Shown piece by piece: positions 31,732 through 41,696 of a DNA stretch of 64,000 nucleotides. The notes under the pieces are model-generated. The model had not been told where the DNA came from. It made no database searches and saw only the letters and a list, made by a program, of their open reading frames with translations. Numbering within the stretch: position 1 is the first letter of the stretch; the number at the start of each line of letters is the position of its first letter. Source of the stretch: Diplonema japonicum. Taxonomy: Eukaryota; Euglenozoa; Diplonemea; Diplonemida; Diplonemidae. A program made the translations under genes and the position numbers. The DNA lies in the NCBI GenBank assembly GCA_964019335.1, contig OZ025743.1:62001-126000 (forward strand), in the 5' to 3' direction.

Positions 31732-32479
31732 TCATCCGATAAACTTGCACCACTCAGGGACATCGCACCTCGCCCTGCACTGCGCGTACCACTGGTTCTG
31801 CTGGTAACAGCGAGCGGGTGCCTCACAGCAGGAAGGAGAGTCAATACATCCTGCCCACTCCACTATGACAGGGCCGTTACAGATCCCTGCAGGAGGGGCA
31901 TCTGTGGGAACCGGTGTGGGGACAGGGCTTGCAGCGGGGTGGGGAGGGGCGTCGGGACAGGGGTTGTGATACCACCATTGAAATCAAGATCGAGTGCATT
32001 GTAGAAGCTGGCCGCAGTGTCACCCACATCCCAAATGGCAAGGACCACATGGTAGTCGCTCCTTGTAGGGACCGTGCATGAGTGCGTCACCTTCATCGGC
32101 GGCTGAACCATCCCTCCGTCCACTGTGCAGAATGGGGTACTCCCCAATGTTTCCCTCCCCAGAGGGGTCGCCCCGTTCCACCCCTCTTTTGTGATGTAGT
32201 TCGCCGTGAACTGCCACGTGAAGTCCACAGGGCCGGATCTGATCGATGTTTTTGCCCACCTTGTCGCGGACTGTTCGTTCAGTGTTGCCCGTCGGCAGGG
32301 CCGCTGTCAGGGTACGTGTCCGCCCCTTCCACGTTCTGCGGCTCGTACTACACCCCACCGCAGTTGTGGTTGGCACCTTCCTTGCAGGCGTAGTTTCTTG
32401 ACACAGGAGCCTTCACGTAACCGTGGCCGTGAGCAGGCGCGAACAGGGCAGTCACACATACTAAAGAGCGCAGCAACAT
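31732..32479 (-). pseudogene. AA10 lytic polysaccharide monooxygenase with CBM1-like tail, decayed
   Basis: AA10 enzymes use copper to cleave chitin or cellulose oxidatively. The remnant starts with a signal peptide (MLLRSLVCVTALFAPAHG) whose cleavage would expose His1 of the copper brace (HGYVKAPVSRNYAC). The core block GPVDFTWQFTANYITKEGW and HVVLAIWDVGDTAASFYNAL is clearly AA10. A Thr/Pro linker leads to a Cys-rich end with CYQQNQWYAQC, the hallmark of fungal-type CBM1. Lesions: an in-frame TAG at 32348-32350 where the family has Gln, a frameshift near 32280, and another in the linker near 31930-31975. The segment between FTAN and YITK also lacks the usual H-x-T-x-x-W-x-Y stretch that supplies the second copper histidine (family knowledge). 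TAG is used as a real stop elsewhere in the window, so recoding is unlikely. Confidence 0.75.
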
Positions 32480-32729
32480 TTTGTGTGTTTGTGTAGGGTG
32501 TAGGGTAACCTGTTTGTTTTCAAAGGAAAAAAAAAAAAAAAACCCCCGAAAAATCATATATAAAAAAAAAAAGAAATGAGGTGCGTCACAGAACCTGTTT
32601 TTGTGTCCCTTGTCGGCTTGTAGAATACATCCACACTGCCGGGCCAGGCACAGAGATAGAGTGCAACACAGGAACTGCTTTGAGAGTGGAGGAAGGAAAA
32701 GGATGGTGTCTCCTTTTTAAAAAAAAAAA

Positions 32730-32738
<9 letters not shown>

Positions 32739-32771
<33 letters not shown>
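32739..32771. repeat. (GA)n microsatellite
   Basis: About 16 GA units adjoin a preceding A-run, 14 bp from the stop of the NTF2-like gene. Confidence 0.9.
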
Positions 32772-32774
<3 letters not shown>

Positions 32775-32784
32775 TTAAAAGTGT

Positions 32785-33102
32785 TTAAAGGCTTTTTGCG
32801 ATGACGGATGTGAACTTCCCGTCTTCAATCGTGAATGTTTCGATTGCCTTGATAGTGATGAGCCCGAAGGCCACCTTAGCCTTTATTTTGCGTGTGTACA
32901 CCTTTCCATCGGCCGATGCCTCTGGGGTCGTTTGGCCGTAGAATTCAGGGGTCTCATTGCTCAGCATCTTCTTTTTGCAAGCGGCTTTTCCTTTCGCCTC
33001 CCACTTTGGGTTCTTGAAGTGCACATCTTCAGAACATAGAGCAAGGATGCCGTCTGTATCCTTTGCTGCCAAGAGCTTTGTGTACATTGCGATCATGTCA
33101 GA

Positions 33103-33105
<3 letters not shown>
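32785..33105 (-). CDS. SnoaL/NTF2-like small protein, 106 residues
   Basis: A single NTF2-like (SnoaL/ketosteroid isomerase-like) domain: MYTKLLAAKDTDGILALCSE is the first helix pair, DVHFKNPKWEAKGKAAC the typical D-V-x-F-x-x-P segment followed by G-K, and the C-terminal strands are VYTRKIKAKVAFG, TIKAIETFTIEDGKF and VIAKSL. Domain length (~105) is normal for single-domain members, which are small enzymes or ligand-binding proteins. No catalytic Asp/Tyr set can be assigned with confidence. A long A-run (about 38 nt) directly precedes the ATG. Confidence 0.75.
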
Positions 33106-33144
<39 letters not shown>

Positions 33145-33259
33145 GGAGGAAATAAACTGCTCCTATGGGGGATGGGGATGTGTTATATTTGGAAAAAAAA
33201 AAAAAAAGAAAAAAAAAAAAAAAAAAAAAAACCGGAGCTAGAAAGAAAAAAAAGAGTGC

Positions 33260-33305
<46 letters not shown>

Positions 33306-33748
33306 AAAAAATAGGAAAAAAAAAGAAGGAAAAAAAAAAGGAAGTAGCCGGGGAGAAGGACCACAAGGCAAAACGGTGATGGGGAAAGGAGGAAGGGGAA
33401 CGGGAAGGGTGTGTGCTGTGTGTTCCCCTCCTGCCTTTCAAGCCCTCACTTAGTTCTCTTGTGTTCGCTTCTGCCCTTTTCCCTCCCATCGGCCCACCTG
33501 TATTTCACTTTTCTTCTTTTTTTTGTGGCACCAGAAGAAGAAAAAAAAAGAAAAAAATAGAAGAAGAAAAAGTAAAGACGCAACTAATATGCAGAAAAGG
33601 GGATATGGGGGGAAGGGGAAAAGGTTAGAAAAAAAAAACAGTTTCTTTTTAAAAAAAGGTAGATAGAGATCGATAGTTGGGAGGATATAAAAGAAAAATT
33701 ATTTTTTTATTTTCTTCTTCTTTTTTTCTACATTTTCTTCTTTTCAAA
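33106..33748. other. Intergenic, long A and T runs; part of duplicated block
   Basis: A runs of ~38 T and ~40 A dominate 33106-33300. From about 33523 to 33748 the sequence is duplicated at 56033-56313 as the 3' flank of the second Rab copy. Confidence 0.7.
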
Positions 33749-34553
33749 TCAAATCCCGACGAGGGTCCTGAACCTCTGCAAGCAAGAGGGCTGCCTTGTG
33801 TTGAGGGATCTGAGGTTGTGTAGGCGTTGTCTCCTCTCGTCGGCCTCCTGGGTCATGGTCTCGATGCGGTCGGCGAGGGCGTCTGTGACGGACTCCCTGA
33901 AGGCACGCTGCACGTTGTCGGCTGTCTTGGCGCTGGCCTCGATGAGCTTCATGTTCATGGACCGGGCGAAGGCCTCTGCCTCTTCCTTGGGGACCTGCCT
34001 CTGGATGGCGAGGTCAGCCTTGTTCCCGATCAGAAGCATCGAGACGTCTGACTTGGCGTAGTTCTGCACCTCCTTCATCCACATCTTGATGTTGTCGAAG
34101 GACTCTCTGTTGGTGACGTCGTACACAAGCACAATGCAGTGCGCTCCCCTGTAGTAGGCCGCGCAGATTGTTTTGAACCTCTCCTGCCCTGCCGTGTCCC
34201 ACATCTGCAGCTTCACCACCTTCCCGCTGGTCTCGAAGGTGTCGATCTTGAAGTCCACCCCGATCGTCGCGATGTACGTGGGGTTCCAGTCGTTCTCCGT
34301 GTACCTGTGCAGCAGCGAGGTCTTCCCAACACCGCTGTCCCCAATCACCACAGTCTTCATCAATACGTCGTACTCGGCCATGTTTTTTTTTTTTTTTTTT
34401 TTTTGTTTTTTGGGTGTGCTGTTGCTTTTTCTTTTTTCTTTTTGAAATTGTTGACAAAAAAAAAGGGGGTTGAGAGAAGTAAGAAGAAAAAAAGGAGGCA
34501 CACAAAAGAGAAAGGGAAGGAACTTCTTTCTTTTGTCTGGACTTTTGTCACTT
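33523..34553. repeat. Segmental duplication, block A (Rab copy 1 and flanks)
   Basis: The Rab gene plus ~225 bp of 3' flank and ~170 bp of 5' flank match 56033-57127. Differences: homopolymer lengths, and a ~65-bp extra segment in the 3' flank of block B (near 56205-56270). High identity in non-coding flanks indicates a recent event. Confidence 0.85.
33749..34381 (-). CDS. Rab-family small GTPase, copy 1
   Basis: A 210-residue protein, start MAEYDVLMK at 34381 after a ~22-nt A-run. All G motifs are intact: P-loop GDSGVGKT (14-21), switch I TIGVDFKI (39-46), WDTAGQE (61-67), GNKAD, and EASAK. The switch I and WDTAGQERF sequences place it with Rab1/8-like secretory Rabs (family knowledge). The C-terminus ends SCLQRFRTLVGI and lacks the usual one or two terminal cysteines for geranylgeranylation; the only late Cys is 11 residues from the end. 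It may therefore be soluble, or a final exon may be missed. The protein is identical to the copy at 56314-56946. Confidence 0.92.
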   Translation of the reverse strand: MAEYDVLMKTVVIGDSGVGKTSLLHRYTENDWNPTYIATIGVDFKIDTFETSGKVVKLQMWDTAGQERFKTICAAYYRGAHCIVLVYDVTNRESFDNIKMWMKEVQNYAKSDVSMLLIGNKADLAIQRQVPKEEAEAFARSMNMKLIEASAKTADNVQRAFRESVTDALADRIETMTQEADERRQRLHNLRSLNTRQPSCLQRFRTLVGI

Positions 34554-34569
34554 TCTTTTCCTTTTTTAT

Positions 34570-35368
34570 TTGCGCGTAACGTGTGTAGAAGCAGTAATAA
34601 GGGGGGGGGCCGAATAATTCCCTCCCAAATAATGTGTTTTTTCCCAAATAATTCTTTTTTTTTTCGGGGATTTTTCCGCTCCAAATTTCCCAAATAATTC
34701 CCGATCTCCTTTTTTTTTTGAGGGGACGGGGGGGGGCTGTAGAGCTGTAGACGTGGCTGACGCCCGACCAAGAAGTGGAAGGCAGTTTATTTTATTCAGA
34801 ATGTAATGCCAAGCCCAGGCACTGTTCATCAGACTATCAATCTTAAACCCCTTTAAAATGGCCTTCTTACCCCCTACGGATGAGGACTGGTACGTGTACG
34901 ACGGGCAGTTGAACGCAAACCCGTTCGGAGACGGGTTGGCGGGCGAAGAGCCTGAGGAGCAGGAGCAGGAGCAAGAGCAGGAAGAAGTACATGAAAACAA
35001 GAGGAGACGCCGTGAGTACACCGTGGTGGAGAAGTTGTGGATAATTGCCTTGTGCAAGACGGCGGGTGCGGAGGCGGGTGCGGAGGCCTCTCAGACCCCC
35101 GCAACCTCCCAGCAACCACCTAACGCCAAAACCAGGCGGATTGTCTGCGACGTTTGTGGGTTCTCCACAGCCTGGGAGAAGAACTGGCAGGAACACAAGA
35201 CCAAGAAGTCCTCCAAGCCCCGCTCCCTGTTATCCATGTGGCAGGCCCCCCAGCCCAAATAAGTACAACCCAAATAAGTGTATTCCAAATAATTCTTTTT
35301 TTTTTGGAGCCCAAACACCCCCCCTCCACTGCCCAAATAAAGGGATTATTCAGGGGGCCCCTTTATTC
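34570..35368 (+). mobile_element. ~800-bp + strand insertion with inverted termini
   Basis: Comparison with the 5' flank of Rab copy 2 gives an apparently empty site. At 57127-57170 the sequence runs from TTCTCTTTTTTATT straight into TCTTTTTCATATTCC, whereas here the same two sequences are separated by about 800 bp. TTTATT occurs at both edges and is a candidate target duplication. Inside, GGGGCCGAATAATTCCCT near 34608 and its inverse near 35338-35362 (AGGGATTATTCAGGGGGCCC) form imperfect terminal inverted repeats, and CCAAATAATTC words recur near both ends. It carries the only intact + strand gene of the window. Exact ends are uncertain. Confidence 0.6.
34858..35262 (+). CDS. Element-encoded protein with helix-turn-helix-like and zinc-finger-like parts
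   Basis: A 134-residue protein on the opposite strand to its neighbours. Features in order: acidic N-terminus with an (EQ)n run (GEEPEEQEQEQEQEE), a basic KRRRREYT leading into VVEKLWIIALCKT, which resembles the first helices of transposase DNA-binding domains (weak), and CDVCGFSTAWEKNWQEHKTKK-like C-x2-C-x12-H with no clear second His. It ends with a basic tail. No DDE catalytic core is present, so it is either a regulatory or DNA-binding product or the N-terminal remnant of a transposase. It lacks the A-run before ATG seen in host genes, which supports a foreign origin. Confidence 0.5.
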   Translation: MAFLPPTDEDWYVYDGQLNANPFGDGLAGEEPEEQEQEQEQEEVHENKRRRREYTVVEKLWIIALCKTAGAEAGAEASQTPATSQQPPNAKTRRIVCDVCGFSTAWEKNWQEHKTKKSSKPRSLLSMWQAPQPK

Positions 35369-35517
35369 ACTTTTTTTTTCTTTTTCATATTCCTTGGTAA
35401 TATATATTTACATCTCGCGGGGAGGATATTTACATGTTATCGGAAGATAAGGTGTGTGCGGGCTTCTCACTGTTAGGTCCCAACCCCCTATTATTTTTGA
35501 TCATATGCTATTCTGTG

Positions 35518-38500
35518 TCACGTCACACCGTCGCTGAGAGCCTTGTTCGCAGTAGCTTTACCTTCCGTGATGAGGACCTGCAATGCTTCGGTGTGTCCTT
35601 CTTCAGTCGCCACGTCACACGGGGTAATACCGTCGTTGTCGGCCTTGTTCACATCTGCTTTTCCTTCCGTGATGAGAATGCGCAATATGTCAACATGTCC
35701 CTCTTGAGCCGCCTTGTAACATGGGGTAGCACCGCCCTTGGTGGCCTTGTTCACATCTGCCTCTCCTTCAGTGATGAGGACGCGTAATGCGTCAACATGT
35801 CCTTTTTGAGCCGCCATGCAACACGGGGTACTACCGCCCTTGTGGTCCTTGTTCACATCTGCTTTTCCTTCCGTGATGAGGACGCGTAATGCGTTGGCGT
35901 GTCCGTTCTGAGCCGCCTTGTAACACGGGGTAATACCATTGCTGTCGGCCTTGTTCACATCTGCTTTTCCTTCAGTGATGAGGACGCGTAATGCGTCAGA
36001 TTGTCCCTTTTGAGCTGCTTTGTAACATGGGGTACTACCGCCCTTGTGGGCTTTGTTCACATCTGCTTCTCCTTCAGTGATGAGGACGCGTAATGCGTTG
36101 GCTTGTCCGAAAAAAGCCGCCACGTTACACGGGGTAAAACCGTTGTTGTCGGCCTTGTTCACATCTGCTTTTCCTTCAGTGATGAGGATTCGTAATGAAT
36201 CAACGTGTCCCTCTTGAGCCGCCATGTAACACGGGGTAGCACCATCGTCCTTTCCCTTGTTTACATCTGCCTCTCCTTCAGTGATGAGGATGCGTAATGC
36301 GTCAACATGTCCCTTCTGAGCCGCCTTGTAACACGGAGTAGCCCCGTCGTCCTTGGCCTTGTTCACATCTGCTCCTCCTTCAGTGATGAGGATGCGTAAT
36401 ACGTTGGCATGTCCGCCTTGAGCCGCCATGTAACACGGGGTAACGTCATCTGATGTGGCCTTGTTCACATCAGCCTTTGCTTTCGTGATGAGGATGCGCA
36501 ATGTGTCAGCTTGTCCGACCAAAGCCGCCACGCAACACGGAGTAGTACCATTCTTGTTGGCCTTGTTCACATCTGCTTGTCCTTCAGTGATGAGGACGCC
36601 CAATGCATCGGTGTGTCCCCATTCAGCCGCCAGGTAACACGGGGTCTTTTCCAAGTCGTTGTCGGCCTTGTTCACATCGACTTCTCCTTCAGTGATGAGG
36701 ACACGCAATGCTTCGGTGTGTCCATTGCGAGCCGCTTTCAAACACGGGGTAAGACCTTCCTTGTCAGCCTTGTTCGCATCTGCCTTTCCTTCAGTGATGA
36801 GGATCCGCAAAGCGTCCACGCAGTCGTGTTCAGCGGCGACAGAGCACGCAGTGCTGCCAAACGCATCCACCGTATCCACCGCCAGCCTCCCAGAGAGGAG
36901 GACATCCTTCAGAAGGTCAGCACGATTCCTTGCCGCCGCCGCATGAAGCACTGTCCACCCTTCCCGAGGTCCCTCTTCCTTGTGCACTACCCAGAACCTG
37001 TCGCCAAGTGCCTCCACCACCTTGTCGAACACAGCCCGCTTGCAAGCACACGCAAGAAGCCCGACACCTGCTGTCTGCAGCTCCTCTCCTACGCCTCTGA
37101 GGTCAGCTCCCTTGCTCAGCAGCACCGCCGCACTGTTGTCGTGGCTGCCGTTCTTGTTCACCCGCAACACTGCTGCGAGCGCAGCATTGAGGGCCTCAGA
37201 GTGACCTGCGGGTCCCAGGTTGGCACAGCACAGCGACACCACCTGCTCGTTGTGCTCCAACTCTGCAGCCACCTCCAGCAGTGTCTTCCCGTCCACAACA
37301 GGCATTTCCGTGCTGCGCGGGTAGGCTGCCCACTTCCTTCGCGTGTCACCGGATGGAGTTCAAAACGCATTCGATCTAATATAACCTTTTTATTTGTTAT
37401 TGGGAAAAACATCGTACACGGTAACCAAATAACTTTTTTCCACCGTCGCCTTAAACCTCCAACTTCTTTTCCACCATCCACGGTAACCTGCAATTTTTTT
37501 TCCACCGTTCACGACGCTTACAGACTTGAGTGGTGGAAAAAAGTTATTTGGTTACCGTGTACGTTGTTATTCTCTTTATTATTATTCTTTTTTTTAATTT
37601 TTTTTACCTTCATTTTGATGGTATCGAGGAGCCGTGCATTGCGAACCTGCTCCACCTGTGTCATGACGTCGGCAAGCCTGCCCCAGTGATCGAAGTCCAT
37701 TTCCTGAAGCTCCACCACCACCACGCGACGCAGGCTTGTGTCCAGCGCCACCTCCAGCAGACGCATCACACCAACATCAGGGCGCCCCACCACCCGGAAC
37801 TGGGTGTTCGCTGCGATCAGAACCTCCTGTTCCTCGGGGAAGCGGCTGAACTGAGCGATGCTTCGACCCGTCTGCACTCGAAGAACGAGGATCGTCCCCT
37901 GAACCTCTTCGTCTCCACCATCACCCTTCCCAAGGAAGTCCTTCACCACCCCAGGATCCTCGCTTGCACTCGTGGGGTGAGGCATCGTCACCACCGCCCC
38001 CACAGAGTACAGCGACTCGCTCACCCGGAAGTCCATCGCACGGAACACGGTCCCCTCGTACTTCGGCTGCGACACCATTGCTCGGTGCAGGGAATAGGCG
38101 AAGTCCTTCATCGGCTCGTAGCGCTGTCGCTCCCCACGGAACGCCACCTCACGCATCGCCGCGTTCACCTCATAGCACAAGGGGCTCTCCAGCGTGTACA
38201 GCCGAAGGTACGGCTCAGACTTCCCTTCCACCTGCTGCACCGCCCACTCCGCAGTCATCTTCTGGAACACCCCACCAGCAGCCCGCTGAGCCGCCTCCAG
38301 CTTCTCGCACTTCGAGAGGTGCCGCTCCTTGCTCCCAGCGTTCAGAGCAGTCCCACACGCAGCGCACGTCACATACCCAGAGCACTCTACCCCCATCGCA
38401 GCCTCCACAGTCGCCAGCATCGGCTTCGCACACGACGCACCACCCTCGAAGAACTCGCTCCACCCTCGGTCCACGTCGATCTCGCCGAGCCCGTCGCTGT

Positions 38501-38900
38501 ACCGGCTCACCCCTCCCTTCTTGCTCGCTAGCACCACCCCTCCAGCCACCTTGAACGCCTTCACAGCCTTCTGCAGCTCTTTCCGCCCCTCCGACACCAG
38601 CGATAACACGCAGTCCCCCACACCGCGTTCCTCGCTCCGTTTCAAGAGCTTTTGCATCACAGCAATCACGCTGTGGCACAGGGCGTCGTGCCACCTCCCC
38701 ACCGCCGCCTCCAGCTCCCTTCGTCTTGTCTCCATGGGCGTGCCGGTGGTGGTGGTGGTTGTGTCTTTCGCACTGCTCTCCAACTGTCCACGCAGCTGCT
38801 CCACTGCTTCCCACGCTGTCTTCACAGCTCCCTCTCCTGCTGGAGGAGGCGACGACAGGGCCTTCGCAGCCTGCACACCAGATCCCGCTGTCGTTGTCAT
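35518..38900 (-). CDS. ADP-ribosyltransferase with ankyrin repeats, two exons
   Basis: Spliced as complement(35518..37332, 37608..38900), 1035 residues. Exon 1 has a helical N-terminus (~1-190), a paired-Cys segment (CAACG...HLSKCE), and an ART domain. The R-S-E signature is Arg in TVFRAMDF (~285), Ser in HPTSASED (~310), and FPEEQEVLIAANTQFRVV (~355) with the ExE motif (E-Q-E) typical of arginine-specific transferases. Exon 2 starts WAAYPRSTEMPVVDGK and has two diverged plus 13 near-identical 33-residue ankyrin repeats (G-x-TPCYxAAQxGHxxAL, RVLITEGKADVNKA). The AAG acceptor gives phase 0 on both sides, so I join two frames that would otherwise look like separate genes. The likely role is modification of arginine in a partner bound by the ankyrins (inference). 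The start MTTTAGS follows an A-rich leader. Confidence 0.72.
35530..36830 (-). repeat. Thirteen ~99-bp tandem units (ankyrin array)
   Basis: The units encode near-identical 33-residue ankyrin repeats. The DNA is so similar between units that unequal crossing-over should change copy number. A matching partial array begins at 63874. Confidence 0.9.
37333..37607 (-). other. 275-nt intron carrying a fold-back element
   Basis: On the minus strand it begins GTAAAAAAAATT and ends CGCGAAGGAAG before TGG. It contains the palindromic element at 37405-37567. Without that element the intron would be about 110 nt. The acceptor choice is inferred from phase and from the resulting continuous peptide. Confidence 0.6.
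37405..37567. mobile_element. Short palindromic fold-back element inside an intron
   Basis: Left arm GTACACGGTAACCAAATAAC... and right arm ...GTTATTTGGTTACCGTGTAC are perfect inverse copies of at least 30 nt, with shared inner CCACC/GGTGG motifs. It belongs to the same family as 27310-27962. No coding capacity. Confidence 0.8.
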
Positions 38901-39535
38901 GGTTTTGTTTTCTTTGTAAATACTTTGTGTTAGCCTGTGTGGGTCTTCATCAATACTTTTCAGAAATTTCTTCACTCCAGAAGTCCATCGCAAATTAGCA
39001 GAAATTCCCTCATCCGGCCGGTCTGTGCAGCAGGTAGGCCATAAAAAAATTCAAGATTTCACTGCACATAATCTTGATACTATTATGGCCACTTGATAGC
39101 CCATAATCTGATTTTGGTGACTCAATTTCTGAAAAGTGAGATAAAATTACTTACTTGCCGCCAGATCCTTTCACTCTGTCGAACTTTTTGTTACCCCCGG
39201 CAAAAAAAAAAGTCCCGGTCCTCGAGTGACATATTATGGCATAATGTTGGCAATAAAATAGCTGTTGTGTACTGTTGCTTTTTTTTTTTTTTTCCTTTGA
39301 CAATGAGAAAAAAAAAAAAAAAAAAGGTTTGAGAAGAGTAAGAAAGAGAACGGGGAAAAAAAAACACACACAAGGAGAAAGGGAAGGAATTTCTTTTTTT
39401 TTTCTTTTCTTTTCCCCCCCTCTCGTAATTTTCGTTTCTTTTTTTTTTTGTAGGGGGTTTTAAAAAAAGAAAAGAAAAGCTGAAAAGAAAAAAAAATAAA
39501 AGCGTGAAACCTACTTTGAAAAAGGGTTTTTATTA

Positions 39536-39572
<37 letters not shown>

Positions 39573-39878
39573 AATAAATAAAGGAAAAAGAAAGAGAAAG
39601 GGGGATAGGGGATTTGTTGTCAAACGACAGTAGGGTAGGGGGTGTTCTTTCTTTGGCCGAAGCTAAATGTAATCCATGTAGAAAAAAAAAACTTTTTTTT
39701 GATCGGGCAAAATATTGAGGCATCTTTCACCAGATTCTTATCAATGCGCCACCAGTGTTTCTTTTTTTCTTTTTTCTTTTTTTTTTCCCCCGTTCTTTTT
39801 TTTTTTTTTTTTTTTTTTACTTACAATTAACCATTGTACGCCGGGTAATTGAAATTTTGATTTTCTCGGTTTGAAATA

Positions 39879-39915
<37 letters not shown>

Positions 39916-40463
39916 AGCTTTCTAAAAGTTCTTTTTCCGGTGACAACAAAAGACGTAAGTAATAAAGAAATTTATAATTACCTTTTTTTTTTTTTTTTTT
40001 GTTTTCCTTTAATTTTCTTTTTTCCCACTATGGATTCATAGTTTCTTTCTTTCTTTTTTTTTTTTTTTTTTTCTTCTTTTTCCACTCTAAGAATTTTCAC
40101 AATTTTCATTCAAAAAAAAAAAATAATAAATAAAACAAAATCGAATTCTTCTAAAATATCTTCTGTTAAGGTTTCAGATATTCCCCCCCCCCCCCCCCCT
40201 TTATTTTTGCCCCACTTTCATCCTCTAACTTGTATGTATTTTATAGGTAAAACCAACAAAGTTAATTTAATGAAGCAGGAAGTAAGTTGAAAACACCGAG
40301 AAAAAAAAGAGAAAAAAAAACGGGGTGATCTTTTTTTTCTTTTTACCTGGATCTTTCTTCTCTTTTCTCTCTGATCCGGCGGCTTCGCACATGTGAGTAT
40401 TTCTTATTGCCCGTACTTTTCGACTGTTTGCTTCTCTTTATTTCTTTTCTTAGGAGAAGAAGA

Positions 40464-40507
<44 letters not shown>

Positions 40508-41643
40508 AGTTTTTTTTTTTTTTTTTTTTTTTTTATTGGTGCCCGAAGGCTAATTACAGTATTAAAAAAAAAAAAAAAAAAAAAAAAAGGCAAGGTTAAA
40601 GAAGCTAGTGAATGTGGGAACAAGACAAAAAAAAAAAAAAAACACACAAAAAAAAAAAAAATAATAATAATAATTGGTCTATAACATAACTCAAATGGCG
40701 GCCGTTTAGCGAAGTGACGCCAGTGGGAGTCTGAGAGCATCGCTTCTACCTCTACCATGAGTAGAAGTTGTTCGTTTGTTTTTGTAAAGACTACGGTAGT
40801 TCCGCGGAAACGGGAATCGATAAAAAAAAAATAAATAAAATCGAAATCTACTTACCGTATTATAACGTGACTTTTTTTTTTTTTTTTTTTTTTTTTCTTA
40901 TAGTGCATTTGCAAAACCTTCGATGTAAAGGGGGCGATGCCTACTGGCGCCACACGTAGCCCCCCCTGCTGTCACACACCGAGGCTTCCCGCGTGTACGT
41001 TCTGGAGAAAAAAATCACTCAAAAAATATGGCTTTTTTCTTTGTGTGGGTACTTTTTTTTTCCTCCGCCAAGAAATATCTCTTTGTTTAAAACGATGGCA
41101 CGCCAAAAAAAAAAAAAAAAAAAAAAAAAAGCAGAAAAGAAAGATGCAGAGATGTTTTGTACAGTAAAATAGAGGTCGCTGGAGAATGCCGCGCTTTTTT
41201 TTTTTTTTTTCTGGGCTCTTTTTTTTTTTTTTTTTTTGTTCTTTTTTTTCTTTTTTTCTTCTTTCGGTTGACAAGCTCAACTAAAAAGAAAAAAAAAGAT
41301 CTAAAGGGAGCACCTTTTTTTTTTTTTTTTCCTTTTTTTTTTTTTCTTTTTTTCCTTGGGAAAAAAAAAAAAGAAAAAAAGGAAAAAAAAAAAAAAGAAA
41401 AGAAAAAAAAGAAAAGGGGAAAAAAAAAAAAAATAAAAGGGGTTAGAGTAGCTCTGAGTAAGACAGCAGAAAGAAAGAAAAAAAAACATTAAGAAGTTAG
41501 TGGATTGAAAAAAAAAAAAAGGGAGGGGTGAGGGTCTTTCTCTCTCTCTCTTATATGATCCCCAGCAATAAATGGGGGAATTTGAAATAAAACCCTTGCT
41601 CCCCCCCCCTCCCCTTAATTTCTTCATTGCGCGAATGACAACA

Positions 41644-41695
<52 letters not shown>
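38901..41695. other. 2.8-kb region without a recognised gene
   Basis: 38990-39260 holds non-homopolymer sequence whose right end (ACTTACTTGCCGCCA... to GTTGGCAATAAAATAGCT) resembles the inner part of the long inverted repeat at 51-53 kb. From 39270 on, A/T runs and a C-run (near 40184-40199) dominate. Small unique islands at 40680-40830 and 40910-41010 have no recognisable coding or RNA content. Confidence 0.55.

Positions 41696-41696
<1 letters not shown>

Noticed and set aside
32348-32350. TAG in the LPMO read as glutamine by a variant genetic code
   Set aside because: TAG ends intact genes in this window (AlgH-like, ADC synthase, pseudokinesin, LAMTOR2), so it is a normal stop here.
40466-40585. 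Adjacent long A- and T-runs as a telomere or centromere signal
   Set aside because: Runs like this occur in almost every spacer of the window and show no repeat unit, so they are not diagnostic.
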